DNA of 64,000 nt from Chryseobacterium vrystaatense (GTDB lineage: Bacteria > Bacteroidota > Bacteroidia > Flavobacteriales > Weeksellaceae). Below, one piece after another: positions 35,462-43,949 of this stretch. The stretch spans positions 248,001 to 312,000 of the forward strand of contig NZ_JPRI01000010.1 of assembly GCF_000737765.1 (NCBI RefSeq), written 5' to 3'. The translations under genes were made by a program, and so were the position numbers. The stretch's first letter is position 1, and each line of letters opens with the position of its first letter. The notes under the pieces are model-generated. The model worked only from the letters and a program-made list of their open reading frames with translations. It ran no database searches and was not told the origin of the DNA.

Positions 35462-35722
35462 TTACTCGTCAATTTTATATTTTTCTATATCGAATTCAAA
35501 ATCAAATAGTTCCTTCGGCGGAATTTTGAATGCTGAAGCCATTTTGAGAATAGTTTCAATGGTTGGATTTCCTTTACCATTTTCATATTTGTTATAATTA
35601 CTGGAATCGAAAACCGAATTTTGTGCAACGGCATCCATAGAATTATATTTTTCCTTTCTTATCTCCTTGAGATGTTCAGAAAAACTCCGCATATACAATT
35701 TTAAAACGTCTTTGCTATCCAT
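35462..35722 (-). CDS. small XRE family regulator
   Basis: 86 aa with an HTH_3 domain (FSEHLKEIRKEKYNSMDAVA, then NYNKYENGKGNPTIETILKM) and the same acidic C-terminal pattern PKELFDFEFDIEKYK as its neighbour. An 18-bp perfect palindrome lies 46 bp before its start and is a good candidate for its own operator. Confidence 0.82.
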   Translation of the reverse strand: MDSKDVLKLYMRSFSEHLKEIRKEKYNSMDAVAQNSVFDSSNYNKYENGKGNPTIETILKMASAFKIPPKELFDFEFDIEKYKIDE

Positions 35723-35767
35723 TAATTTATAATTAGTAGCAATTTTAGAATTTCAATCAAATATTTC

Positions 35768-35785
35768 ATGGTAATATATTACCAT
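35768..35785. promoter_or_regulatory. 18-bp perfect palindrome, candidate XRE operator
   Basis: ATGGTAATATATTACCAT is identical to its reverse complement. It sits between the start of the XRE gene (minus strand) and a TATATTTG -7-like box at 35802-35809 (plus strand), placed to regulate both directions. Confidence 0.55.
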
Positions 35786-35816
35786 ATCTAATAAAATTTA
35801 TTATATTTGTCAATAG

Positions 35817-35836
35817 ATTACATCTGAAGATGTAAT
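35817..35836. repeat. 20-bp hairpin
   Basis: ATTACATCT and AGATGTAAT arms separated by GA, followed by four T. It could be an early transcript hairpin or a second operator upstream of the structured RNA candidate. Confidence 0.5.
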
Positions 35837-35880
35837 TTTGCGATACTTCAAAGAAACATAGAAGCTATTGCTTAGAGTCT

Positions 35881-35990
35881 TGTCATAGAAAACTGGTAAT
35901 TTTTAAAGCAACAAGATGATAAGTATGAAGCTCACGACCTAGGCGTGGGCTCTCTTATCTGTTGCACGGTATACCAGTACCTCTATGACA
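35881..35990 (+). ncRNA. structured small RNA candidate (possibly 6S-like)
   Basis: Five nested helices form one long rod: TGTCATAG/CTATGACA (35881-35888, 35983-35990), ACTGGTA/TACCAGT (35892-35898, 35972-35978), GCAACA/TGTTGC (35908-35913, 35960-35965), GATAAG/CTTATC (35918-35923, 35954-35959) and AGCTCACG/CGTGGGCT (35929-35936, 35944-35951) capped by ACCTAGG. A large internal loop separates the second and third helices. A rod with a central bulge is the shape of 6S RNA, and a Flavobacteria-specific 6S family (6S-Flavo) is described; assignment is inference. The plus strand is favoured because a TATATTTG box lies upstream. Confidence 0.55.
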
Positions 35991-36006
35991 GATATTGTAG
36001 AGTCCC

Positions 36007-36171
36007 ATGCCGTTTTTATTTTCATGCAGTTCTGCTTTTCTACAATTCTTTTTTCTAAGCCCGCTTTACCACATCAAGTATCATGACATGTTACAATGGG
36101 GTGTACAATCCATTGCGGCCTTAGGGCTTTCAGAAAAACACAAATTCTATCATAATTTTTTTGTCTTGTAA
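36007..36171 (+). CDS. possible 54-aa ORF, uncertain
   Basis: ATG at 36007 opens a hydrophobic start (MPFLFSCSSAFLQFFFLSP) followed by YHIKYHDMLQWGVQSIAALG and a stop at 36171. The second half looks protein-like, as if the end of a decayed gene, and a hairpin with T run follows within 10 bp. It could also be chance sequence in an RNA 3' region. Confidence 0.25.
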   Translation: MPFLFSCSSAFLQFFFLSPLYHIKYHDMLQWGVQSIAALGLSEKHKFYHNFFVL

Positions 36172-36177
36172 TGGGTG

Positions 36178-36212
36178 GGAAGTTCAGCATTGGCAAAACT
36201 TCCTCCCTTTTT
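36178..36212 (+). terminator. terminator-like hairpin
   Basis: GGAAGTT (36178-36184) pairs with AACTTCC (36197-36203); a run of five T follows at 36208-36212. The loop is 12 nt. It may end the transcript of the structured RNA or of the small ORF. Confidence 0.4.
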
Positions 36213-36372
36213 ACAACCCATAAAAAATCTTGTAAAAAAACAAAACTCAGCTTGCACTGGTATCGTGAAGTTTCCATGATGCATCAACAACTGTGTTCAG
36301 TCCAAAAAAACAATTCATCTTAAGCAGAAACGATCCGATTCGTACAGAAATACTTTATAACAATACAAACTC

Positions 36373-36897
36373 ATGAAAAAGAATAGAACAGACTTTCCAT
36401 CCCGGTTTTCGGCAGTTGGTAAAAAGCAGTCCGGGTTACAACTGATGGAGACATTCTTTCAGACCAATAATCTGGCAGCATCCAAAGAAAAATTAAACAG
36501 CATTATGAATTATGCCGTAAAAAGAAATACCTGGATCAAAGAAGATCCTTGCGGTATCATTCAATTTCGACAATCTATCCAGTCGTTTGTCCGTGCATGC
36601 TATCTCATCACATTGAACAAAAAGAAACGGACCCGCAATACTCCGCTGGAAAATCCCTCTCCCCCACTTTTAGGCCTGCTTTCTGAGAAAGAATACCAAA
36701 ATCCTCTGCTGGTCTTTAAAAAAGCATTCCAGGAATACAGCATACAGGAATTTGATTATTTTATGTCCGGGATTATCTATTTCTCATTGGGAGTCTACGA
36801 CCATGTACCGGAAAGGAATATCGTAAGCCCGTACATCCATCTGATTAAAATGCTGGATGCTGCGCACCTTATTCTTGAAAGGAGAGAGAAGAAATAA
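36373..36897 (+). CDS. protein of unknown function
   Basis: 174 aa, basic at the N-terminus and around residues 80-90 (LNKKKRTRNT), with helical stretches; no signal peptide. I recognise no domain. Its G+C is higher than the R-M genes before it, closer to the backbone. It stands alone, 113 bp before a secreted-protein gene. Confidence 0.55.
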   Translation: MKKNRTDFPSRFSAVGKKQSGLQLMETFFQTNNLAASKEKLNSIMNYAVKRNTWIKEDPCGIIQFRQSIQSFVRACYLITLNKKKRTRNTPLENPSPPLLGLLSEKEYQNPLLVFKKAFQEYSIQEFDYFMSGIIYFSLGVYDHVPERNIVSPYIHLIKMLDAAHLILERREKK

Positions 36898-37009
36898 ATT
36901 AAGTTTTTATAAAATTTTACAAATTAAAAACAATATTACCGCCATTGCATAAGTAGGATAATGATGTAATGCTTAAATTTGAAAGTTAAACGAAATAGTA
37001 CAACGATCC

Positions 37010-37786
37010 ATGAAAAGACATTTATTCATACTTTTATTATCGATTTTTCTAACGGGTCCAAACCTGTACGCTCAATTGGATAAAAATGGAAATCCAGTAT
37101 TTAACAGTGAAAAAATAGAAAATTTCAGTTTTGAAAATGTTGAAATCGCTTCAAGTTATTACACCATTAAAGATAATATTGATAATAAACAATCATCCGT
37201 TTTCATCAATGAAAATCCTACGATAGATGATTATTGGAATTTTTCGAGCAAATTACCCTCCTACTATTTCATGATTGTTGACCAGGGAAGTATCAAAGGA
37301 ATGCTGATGCTAATTCCTAAAAATGAAGATGATTCGTTTTTCTATAACGTAATCATCCCCAACAAAAATGAAAACTTTCAAATTCCTTCACAACTAAAAG
37401 GAAAAATAACAGAAGGTAGAGCAAAAGAATTAGCCGGTATCAGCAAATCTAAAGCAGTAATCAATAATGGTGTTTTAAAATTCAACAACAAAGACATTCA
37501 ATTTTTAAAGTATAATGACGTCATTGAAGAAGTGAAAAATATTGTGAAAGAAAAAATCATTGCCAATCACGATGACGAAAATTCAACTCTTGAAAAATAT
37601 ATTAAAACAGAATCTATAGGAGGAACATTAGACTTCAAAAATACAGTCGATCAATATGAAGGTACTTTTATAAACTTTGACGGAATCATGTATAACAAAA
37701 AGGATTTTGCCATATTGATGTGGGGAGCTGAAAAAAAATGGAATAACAGAACTCAACAAAGCACAGCTACTCTGGCAGGAAATTAA
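37010..37786 (+). CDS. secreted protein of unknown function, probably frameshifted near its end
   Basis: 258 aa as read, with a signal peptide ending LYAQ near residue 22. The N-terminal region is followed by mixed alpha/beta segments (SSYYTIKDNIDNKQSSVF, IIPNKNENFQIPSQLKG). At the A8 run 37731-37738 the current frame goes into WNNRTQQSTATLAGN and stops. One extra A would instead give MEITELNKAQLLWQEINERN, then LTEPELKALRKGFETKF, stopping at 37850, a much more natural helical ending. So either a recent frameshift or a sequencing error. Family unknown. Confidence 0.6.
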   Translation: MKRHLFILLLSIFLTGPNLYAQLDKNGNPVFNSEKIENFSFENVEIASSYYTIKDNIDNKQSSVFINENPTIDDYWNFSSKLPSYYFMIVDQGSIKGMLMLIPKNEDDSFFYNVIIPNKNENFQIPSQLKGKITEGRAKELAGISKSKAVINNGVLKFNNKDIQFLKYNDVIEEVKNIVKEKIIANHDDENSTLEKYIKTESIGGTLDFKNTVDQYEGTFINFDGIMYNKKDFAILMWGAEKKWNNRTQQSTATLAGN

Positions 37787-37886
37787 TGAAAGGAACCTGA
37801 CAGAACCGGAATTAAAAGCTTTGCGAAAAGGTTTTGAGACGAAATTTTAAACACCAGCTGCCCAATCACTCAAAAATAATATGATC

Positions 37887-38456
37887 ATGAAATCTAAAAT
37901 TCTCTATGTCTTTATCTTACTAATATCTTATAGTTGTTCAGTAAATAAATACAGCAATGTTCCTGTACATGATGAAATAGATCTTTCCCTTAAAAGCTTC
38001 ACTGAAATTAAAAAAGAAGAAATAGATAAAAAATCAAAAGATATCACGCTTGGATATTTTTGGGGAATTGGAGAAAATATTTATCCAACTTTTGAAAAGC
38101 ATACATTTGAAATTCCTAAATCTTATCAAAGAAATGAGAATAGCTTCATTCTTAAAGTAGATTATTTTTTCACAAAAGATGACCAAACCAAATTCAAGTT
38201 GTATGAATGGAATGAAAATGAAAAAATGGAAGTGCCTGGTAGTATGTTTACCGAAAAATTCTCAGAAATAAAAAAATATATAACTGAAAAGCTTGGAAAA
38301 CCATACCTGGAAGTATATGAAGATTTAGAAAAATCCAAAGAAGAAACAGTAAGGGATGATATTAAATGGCAAAATCAAAATTTGAATGCCTATTTATTTC
38401 GTTTTAGAGGAAAAGGTGGATTCGATCAAATACGTTTAGCAATTTACCGCGATTAA
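37887..38456 (+). CDS. lipoprotein of unknown function
   Basis: 189 aa using the ATG at 37887 (MKSKILYVFILLISYSC); an ATG two codons earlier is also possible. The lipobox ISYSC gives an acylated Cys at about residue 17. The rest is charged with aromatic-rich strands (TLGYFWGIGENIYPTFEKH). No family recognised. It follows the frameshifted secreted protein by about 100 bp. Confidence 0.6.
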   Translation: MKSKILYVFILLISYSCSVNKYSNVPVHDEIDLSLKSFTEIKKEEIDKKSKDITLGYFWGIGENIYPTFEKHTFEIPKSYQRNENSFILKVDYFFTKDDQTKFKLYEWNENEKMEVPGSMFTEKFSEIKKYITEKLGKPYLEVYEDLEKSKEETVRDDIKWQNQNLNAYLFRFRGKGGFDQIRLAIYRD

Positions 38457-38526
38457 AGAGACTGTACTGAGCGAGACGTTGGAGAGCAAAGATTTTCACA
38501 AAACCATTTACCGTTTGGAACTTTGA
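38440..38526 (+). pseudogene. possible C-terminal coding remnant
   Basis: In a frame different from the lipoprotein gene, 38440-38526 reads QFTAIKETVLSETLESKDF, then HKTIYRLEL and TGA. It looks like the end of another protein with no start. Low confidence. Confidence 0.25.
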
Positions 38527-38660
38527 AAAGCCAACCAAAAAAATTCACTTACACTTTTTTCCTATATTTGAACTTCGATGCTCTATTGATATTCGGCGCT
38601 AAAAGAATCCCGAATTTTTAACAGAAAATCAAGGAAACCAAACACTAAATCTCAGCACCA

Positions 38661-39836
38661 TTGAAAACAAAATTAGTCCTCCTATCATTTTTTGGTTCAT
38701 TATTAGTTCATGCACAAACGCTTCAATTTAAAAATCTCGCCAATATGTCTGGAGGCAGAGGTGCCACAGCCAGTGTAATTGTGAATGATAATATCTATGT
38801 GAGCAACGGGTATCAGGAAAAAGCAAGTGATGCCAAGTATATTGAAAAATATAATATTACTGATAACAGCTGGAGTGTTCTCAATGCTACCCTACTTCCC
38901 AAAAGATTTGCCAATTCGGAGACTTATAATAATAAAATTTATATTTTTAACGGTTGGGGAAACAGCCATCTTGAAATTTTAGACCTTGCCACCAATACAA
39001 TAACGAAGGGAGCCGTTAATCGTTCCTATACAGGAAATGCAGGTTCTGCAATCTATAATGGCAGAATATATGTGTTTGGCGGCAGCGGACTCAATGGAGC
39101 GGCAACCACTAAATTTTCTAATACATTCCAATATTATGATATTGCTTCAAATACATGGAATCCCTTACCCAATATGCCTACAGCCAGAGAAACAAGGGGT
39201 AAAATTGTTAATGATAAACTGTATGTAATTGGTGGTTTTAACGGCACCTCATCACGTCTGATCAATGTTTTTGACCTCAACACTAATCTTTGGATCAATC
39301 AATATACGATGCCAGCTGCTATATCCGGCCATTCATTAGCCGTATCCGATAATAAGATTTTTATGGTAGGCGGTTATAATAATCAGTCTTTTCTGGCCTA
39401 TTTTGATACAACAACCAATAAGGTGCATCAGTTATCATCCAATATGATTCCCAGAAGACATGCTGCTGCGGAAGTATATAACGATAAACTATACGTCATC
39501 GGTGGAAGTACAACGTTTCTCACCAGCTCAGCGATTAAAAGCATACAGGTGGCAGATATCAGTGAAAGTGCTCTCTCTGCAGATGCAGCCAATGAAGATC
39601 AGGTATATAAAACAAAAGTGTATACCAATGCATCCAGAGACGGTTTTGTAATCAGTAATAAAAATAACAGCAACCAGTTCGAATACACTATCTATTCAAT
39701 AGATGGGAAGTACATCATTAAAGGTTTTGCCTATTATAATAAAAATATAGATGTATCAAAGGTACCGGCAGGAACTTATATTTTTATGTATAAAAATGAG
39801 AAAGGACTTTTACAAAAGGTTAAAATTGTAAGATGA
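38661..39836 (+). CDS. Kelch-repeat secreted protein with T9SS-type C-terminal domain
   Basis: 391 aa. The start is TTG at 38661; it leads straight into a signal peptide (MKTKLVLLSFFGSLLVHAQ), and no in-frame ATG gives one. About five to six Kelch blades follow (KIYIFNGWGN, RIYVFGGSG, KLYVIGGFNG, KIFMVGGYNN, KLYVIGGST), predicting a beta-propeller. The last ~75 residues (FEYTIYSIDGKYIIKG ... VPAGTYIFMYKNEKG, KIVR) match a type A T9SS sorting domain, so it is probably secreted or surface-attached. A TATATTTG box lies at 38563-38570. Confidence 0.85.
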   Translation: MKTKLVLLSFFGSLLVHAQTLQFKNLANMSGGRGATASVIVNDNIYVSNGYQEKASDAKYIEKYNITDNSWSVLNATLLPKRFANSETYNNKIYIFNGWGNSHLEILDLATNTITKGAVNRSYTGNAGSAIYNGRIYVFGGSGLNGAATTKFSNTFQYYDIASNTWNPLPNMPTARETRGKIVNDKLYVIGGFNGTSSRLINVFDLNTNLWINQYTMPAAISGHSLAVSDNKIFMVGGYNNQSFLAYFDTTTNKVHQLSSNMIPRRHAAAEVYNDKLYVIGGSTTFLTSSAIKSIQVADISESALSADAANEDQVYKTKVYTNASRDGFVISNKNNSNQFEYTIYSIDGKYIIKGFAYYNKNIDVSKVPAGTYIFMYKNEKGLLQKVKIVR

Positions 39837-39888
39837 TCATAACCTTTCAAATATGAATATCAATTCCGTGATTTGTTTTTTTATCAAA

Positions 39889-39920
39889 ACTACACGAAAG
39901 AATTCTTGAGGTAGCGGGGG
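39889..39920. repeat. partial MITE-like element, copy 3 (right end only)
   Basis: ACTACACGAAAGAATTCTTG then AGGTAGCGGGGG matches the right ends of the elements at 30698-30811 and 31546-31655. The left end is not visible. Confidence 0.55.
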
Positions 39921-40014
39921 ATTTTTCACTTTGCCTAATCTGTTCATCCTGCTTCTGCCCGAAAATGGGATCAATCATATAACTGAATGACATCAGCACT
40001 TCAAAAAAGACAAA

Positions 40015-40521
40015 ATGGAAAGAATTTCAAACGATATACAGGCACTGATGAATGAGGCTAAAACTGAAATAGAGAATTTCAGGTTAAAGTCAGGAGAAAA
40101 AATCATTGCTTATTTCTCAGAGCTTCCAACGATTAAAGGGTTTCCGTATAAAATAATCTTAGTTGAACAACCTGATGGCATTATATATTCAGCATTTAGA
40201 CAATGGGACACAGCGTATAACCTCTTACAATGGACCCTCGGAATTTACAATCTGGACAGACTGAAAATTATAAATGATGAAAAAATACTTTCCACAACAG
40301 ATACAGCCTTATTGAGGGAGCAGTTTTCACTGTTGGAGCAAATACAACTGCCGGAAAGTATAAGCGATGAGAAAGCAATTATTTTAGATGGTTCCGAATG
40401 GAAATTCGGAATCAGTCTGGCTGATAAAAACGTTGACTACACATGGAAAGCATCAACAGAAGATATCAATCTATTGGTTCCGGTCATTGAACTGATGAGA
40501 AAGCAGTACTTCGAAGATTGA
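40015..40521 (+). CDS. cytosolic protein of unknown function
   Basis: 168 aa, no signal peptide. Contains FPYKIILVEQPDGIIYSAF and ILDGSEWKFGISLADK. Composition and size are like immunity-type proteins, but I recognise no family. First gene of a same-strand run of small soluble proteins reaching to about 50.9 kb; the HD-domain gene follows after 41 bp. Confidence 0.6.
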   Translation: MERISNDIQALMNEAKTEIENFRLKSGEKIIAYFSELPTIKGFPYKIILVEQPDGIIYSAFRQWDTAYNLLQWTLGIYNLDRLKIINDEKILSTTDTALLREQFSLLEQIQLPESISDEKAIILDGSEWKFGISLADKNVDYTWKASTEDINLLVPVIELMRKQYFED

Positions 40522-40562
40522 CTGAAGCTTAAATAAATAACACTAAATAAAACCATAACACA

Positions 40563-41114
40563 ATGAACGATACTTTTACAATTGATGACTTCCAAAATAT
40601 ATGGCAAAAGGTAAGCATCCTGCATAGCGGGCAAACCTATGGAGGACAGAATAAAAACGAAAAAATAGAATACATCAACCACATCGGCAGTGTTGTATTT
40701 GAAATAATGAATGCTGCCAAAAACACCTCTGATTTCAATGCAGAGCTTGCCATAAAATGCGCGTTTTTACATGATACCATAGAAGATACCAACCTGAGTA
40801 TAGAAGATCTGGAAAAAGAATATGGCAAACAGGTTCGGGAAGGTGTCTTGGCATTGACAAAAAACACAAATCTGGAAAAGGAGCATCAAATGAAAGACAG
40901 TCTGGACCGGATAAAAGCACAGCCAAAAGAAATATGGGCCGTAAAGATGGCAGATAGAATCTGTAATTTATATGCACCACCCTATTATTGGAACGAATCG
41001 AAAAAGAAAAAATATCTTGAAGAAGCCCAAATTATTTATGAGTATTTAAAGGAAGGTAATGACTATTTAGCCAAAAGGTTATTAGAAAAAATTGAGGCTT
41101 ACAAAAATAAATAA
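40563..41114 (+). CDS. HD-domain phosphohydrolase (RelA/SpoT-like HD fold)
   Basis: 183 aa. A complete HD metal site is visible: His in YINHIGSV, the HD pair in AFLHDTIEDTN and the distal Asp in KMADRICNL. The segment DTIEDTNLSIEDLEKEYG resembles the hydrolase domain of RelA/SpoT and small alarmone or nucleotide hydrolases. No synthetase domain is present. The substrate may be a nucleotide; ppGpp-type hydrolysis is only a guess. Confidence 0.8.
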   Translation: MNDTFTIDDFQNIWQKVSILHSGQTYGGQNKNEKIEYINHIGSVVFEIMNAAKNTSDFNAELAIKCAFLHDTIEDTNLSIEDLEKEYGKQVREGVLALTKNTNLEKEHQMKDSLDRIKAQPKEIWAVKMADRICNLYAPPYYWNESKKKKYLEEAQIIYEYLKEGNDYLAKRLLEKIEAYKNK

Positions 41115-41245
41115 TAATTGCCATCAATTCTTAGCAGAAATTACCAGGCTGTGGGCCATTAAAATAAAAACAGTATTTTTAAAACCTGCTTTGAAGTATG
41201 AAGATTTCAGGATCATCCGGGCAGTAAGAAAAACTAATATACATC

Positions 41246-42091
41246 ATGAGAATAGCCATTTTTTCTGATATACACGGTAAAATATTATTGCCTTTCAAAT
41301 TGGCTGATCTCTACCAAAAAGAGACCGGCAATACCATCGATTTTATTTTGCAGTGTGGAGACATAGGAGCCTATCCCAATATCGACAACCTCGACAAGGC
41401 GACTATAAAGCACGCTCAATATGACAGGGATGAATTGGGATTTCATGACGACTTTACCATAATAAATCCAAACATCAAATCTTTTTTAGACGAGCTCAAT
41501 ATAGATATGATCTGCGTTCGGGGAAACCATGAGGACCACGATTTTTTAGACAATCTTGAAAATGAAAATTCTCAAACCAGCCGTTTTCCCATTGATATTT
41601 ATGAAAAAGTTTTTGTCTGTAAATCAGGCTTCATACAGGAATTAAAAACTAAAAACGAAGTCTTAACTTTTGTAGGTATTGGAAGAATTGGGGACAGGAA
41701 AGGAAGAACAGAAAAGCGATTTATTCAGGAGTATGAAAGAAAGCAAATCAAAAAACTGCTTAAAACAAAAGATACGTTTGATATCTTAATCACTCACGAC
41801 AAGGATGACAGCAGCCAAGGCTATGGAATGTCTGAAATCAGACAAGTTCTGGACAATATCATTTTTCATTATCATTTTTATGGACATACAGGCGAACCAT
41901 TTAAACAGGAAACAGATTTCAATGGGATAACACAATCTATAAAAATAAAAGAACTGGAATTTAATGAAAGTGGAATCTTAGAAAAGGGCTGTATGGTTAT
42001 ACTGACAAAAGAAAACGGAGAGTTAAACATCGAAATAGCTGACCAAAAACTGACCCATAAGATGACAAAATATAATTGGAAAAACCAATAA
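41246..42091 (+). CDS. calcineurin-like metallophosphoesterase
   Basis: 281 aa with the full metal-binding series: IFSDIHGK, LQCGDIGA, VRGNHEDH, ILITHDKDD and YGHTGEP. The fold is that of the calcineurin-like phosphoesterase superfamily, which includes RNA, nucleotide and protein phosphatases. No signal peptide, so cytosolic. The substrate is unknown. Confidence 0.85.
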   Translation: MRIAIFSDIHGKILLPFKLADLYQKETGNTIDFILQCGDIGAYPNIDNLDKATIKHAQYDRDELGFHDDFTIINPNIKSFLDELNIDMICVRGNHEDHDFLDNLENENSQTSRFPIDIYEKVFVCKSGFIQELKTKNEVLTFVGIGRIGDRKGRTEKRFIQEYERKQIKKLLKTKDTFDILITHDKDDSSQGYGMSEIRQVLDNIIFHYHFYGHTGEPFKQETDFNGITQSIKIKELEFNESGILEKGCMVILTKENGELNIEIADQKLTHKMTKYNWKNQ

Positions 42092-42125
42092 AAAATACAG
42101 CTAAAAAAGTAGTGGTAAAAAAAAA

Positions 42126-42473
42126 ATGAGAGAAGAAATTACACATCTTGTAGTGAACTGGATTGATATAGATAAAAATGTGATCCTGGTTGGCGCCACA
42201 GACAATCAAAGATGGAAATGGGACACGGACTCAGGAATGTCCGGTGCTGATGCGAAGTCTATAGTTTGGGTAACCTTAACAGTTGATGGTAAAGGCCGTG
42301 TAGTTTCTGAGCAGGCTCATTTTTTTTGTTGTCCTGAAGATCCTACCCGATCTCTTGCCATGTCAAATTTAATGGGGTTGTTCGAAATCGCATGGACCAT
42401 CAAAAATGAAAACATTAAAGAAATGAATGCAAGAAAAAGGTTCTTTGGAAAAATGATCAAAGATGCTGTTTAG
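42126..42473 (+). CDS. small protein of unknown function
   Basis: 115 aa, soluble. Contains GATDNQRWKWDTDSGMSGAD and HFFCCPEDPTRSLAM. No family recognised. It lies 34 bp after the phosphoesterase gene and 23 bp before the SMI1/KNR4 gene, so it is probably part of one transcript. Confidence 0.55.
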   Translation: MREEITHLVVNWIDIDKNVILVGATDNQRWKWDTDSGMSGADAKSIVWVTLTVDGKGRVVSEQAHFFCCPEDPTRSLAMSNLMGLFEIAWTIKNENIKEMNARKRFFGKMIKDAV

Positions 42474-42496
42474 GTTCTCAAAATCGAAGAAGAAAT

Positions 42497-43099
42497 ATGA
42501 TGACAATAAAAGAAATTAATTATCTGGACTGTTCACGTTCAAGCTTTCTGCTTATAAAACAAGAAAGTGAAAAATATTGGGAGCAGGTTGATCTACAGGA
42601 TTGCTGGGGATTTCAGATTCAGGAAGGAAGCCGATGGAAAAAAGGACTGTCTGAATCAGAATTGGAAGATTTTCAGAAACAACTGAACATCACCTTTCCT
42701 GAACCACTAAAGAATTTTTACCGAACAATGAATGGGCTTGATAAACCAGGAATAGACAATAATGGCGGCACGGAAGAAATTGATTTTGGTCCTATATTTT
42801 ATTCATATCCGAATGACGTTCCCACAATACAATTAACAATTGAATGGATAATGGACGCAAATAAAGTGACTGCAGAGATTATGAATGACCAAAATGTCCC
42901 TTCCATATTTCCCTATTTTGGACATCGGTTCTTAATACTGGATCATGAAGAAATTGTCCTTTCAATGTTTGGCAGTGACATTATCCATTGGGCTGACAAT
43001 TTATCAAAAGGGATCGCTAAAGATATTTTTTCACTCTATTCAAAGATCAAGACAAAGAAAATCAATACAAGCTCATTTTGGAACAGGAAAATAGGATAG
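42497..43099 (+). CDS. SMI1/KNR4 (SUKH) family protein
   Basis: 200 aa. LSESELEDFQKQLNITFP and EPLKNFYRTMNGLDKPG form the N-terminal helix and loop typical of the SUKH fold, with the DFGPIFYSYP strand after it. SUKH proteins in bacteria are mostly immunity proteins against secreted toxins. No toxin gene is adjacent, so this may be an orphan immunity gene. Confidence 0.8.
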   Translation: MMTIKEINYLDCSRSSFLLIKQESEKYWEQVDLQDCWGFQIQEGSRWKKGLSESELEDFQKQLNITFPEPLKNFYRTMNGLDKPGIDNNGGTEEIDFGPIFYSYPNDVPTIQLTIEWIMDANKVTAEIMNDQNVPSIFPYFGHRFLILDHEEIVLSMFGSDIIHWADNLSKGIAKDIFSLYSKIKTKKINTSSFWNRKIG

Positions 43100-43148
43100 A
43101 TAAAACCTCCTGCTAAACTGGTAGTGTTAAAATCTAACCCACTCTGCC

Positions 43149-43895
43149 ATGCCTTCCGGCTTTAAACCTGTATCAGAAAAAATAACTAAACTTATGAATG
43201 AAATAGAAAACAGCCTTTTTGAAAACAATGAAGAAATAACCAACTGGACTTATCCGGGAGCCACGTTATATTATAAAGATTGTGATTTAAAACCTTCTGT
43301 CGCTGAAAAATTCACGAAGGACCAACTCATTAGAAATGGATTTTTTCTTGATGTAAGTGCCAGAGGCGGTGGTATAAAATTTAATACCAGATTTTTAATT
43401 GCCTCTGCAAAAGCTGCAAAACTCTATAAAGTAAATCCGGACAATGAAAGGTTTGGTCATTGCTGTTTAAATCTTGACAGTTATTTCAAAGTTCTTGACA
43501 TTTATAAACTTGAAGGTAAAACTCAAATCTTCCTGCTGCACATCCCTGCAAAAAGCTTAATTTTTTTTGAGAGCGTCACCTCAAACTGGGATGAAGACTT
43601 TATCAAAAAAGCAAGAAAAAGTTTTGATGATAAAATACATATGGAGCCTATAAGTGATTTGCTGGAGCCTTTTTGGTTAAAAAGAACAAACTTCCCGGTT
43701 GGAATGGATGCATCTGAAAGATTTTATCCTCTGACCTCTATATCCACTATTACAAAAAACGAACAGCCTTTGTATAATGGAATTAAAAATTTGGCAAAAG
43801 ATAACAGTGACATCAATATTCCAACACCGTTTTTCAGCAGACAGAATCGTAAATCCAAAGAAGGAGGTTTTTGGAAAAAATTATTTGGAAAATAA
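43149..43895 (+). CDS. protein of unknown function
   Basis: 248 aa, soluble, N-terminal MPSGFKPVSEKITKLMNEIE. Contains NGFFLDVSARGGGIKFNTRF and RFGHCCLNLDSYFKVL and a basic tail with Phe/Lys (GFWKKLFGK). No family recognised. It sits between the SMI1/KNR4 gene and another unknown. Confidence 0.55.
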   Translation: MPSGFKPVSEKITKLMNEIENSLFENNEEITNWTYPGATLYYKDCDLKPSVAEKFTKDQLIRNGFFLDVSARGGGIKFNTRFLIASAKAAKLYKVNPDNERFGHCCLNLDSYFKVLDIYKLEGKTQIFLLHIPAKSLIFFESVTSNWDEDFIKKARKSFDDKIHMEPISDLLEPFWLKRTNFPVGMDASERFYPLTSISTITKNEQPLYNGIKNLAKDNSDINIPTPFFSRQNRKSKEGGFWKKLFGK

Positions 43896-43949
43896 GTAAC
43901 TGTTCCCAAAAACATCTACCTCATTAAAAAAACATAATAACCAATATCT

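Larger units (their letters stand above)
35723..36372. other. 650-bp intergenic region rich in signals
   Basis: Contains the palindrome, hairpin, structured RNA candidate, a possible 54-codon ORF and a terminator-like hairpin, all listed. The remainder (about 36213-36372) shows nothing I can name. Confidence 0.5.

Noticed and set aside
35085..35722. Toxin-antitoxin pair formed by the two small XRE genes
   Set aside because: Both genes encode paralogous DNA-binding proteins; no toxin-like partner is adjacent.
36074..36277. 67-aa minus-strand ORF in the gap after the structured RNA
   Set aside because: It has no start signal or family match and overlaps a plus-strand frame and a hairpin that look more convincing.
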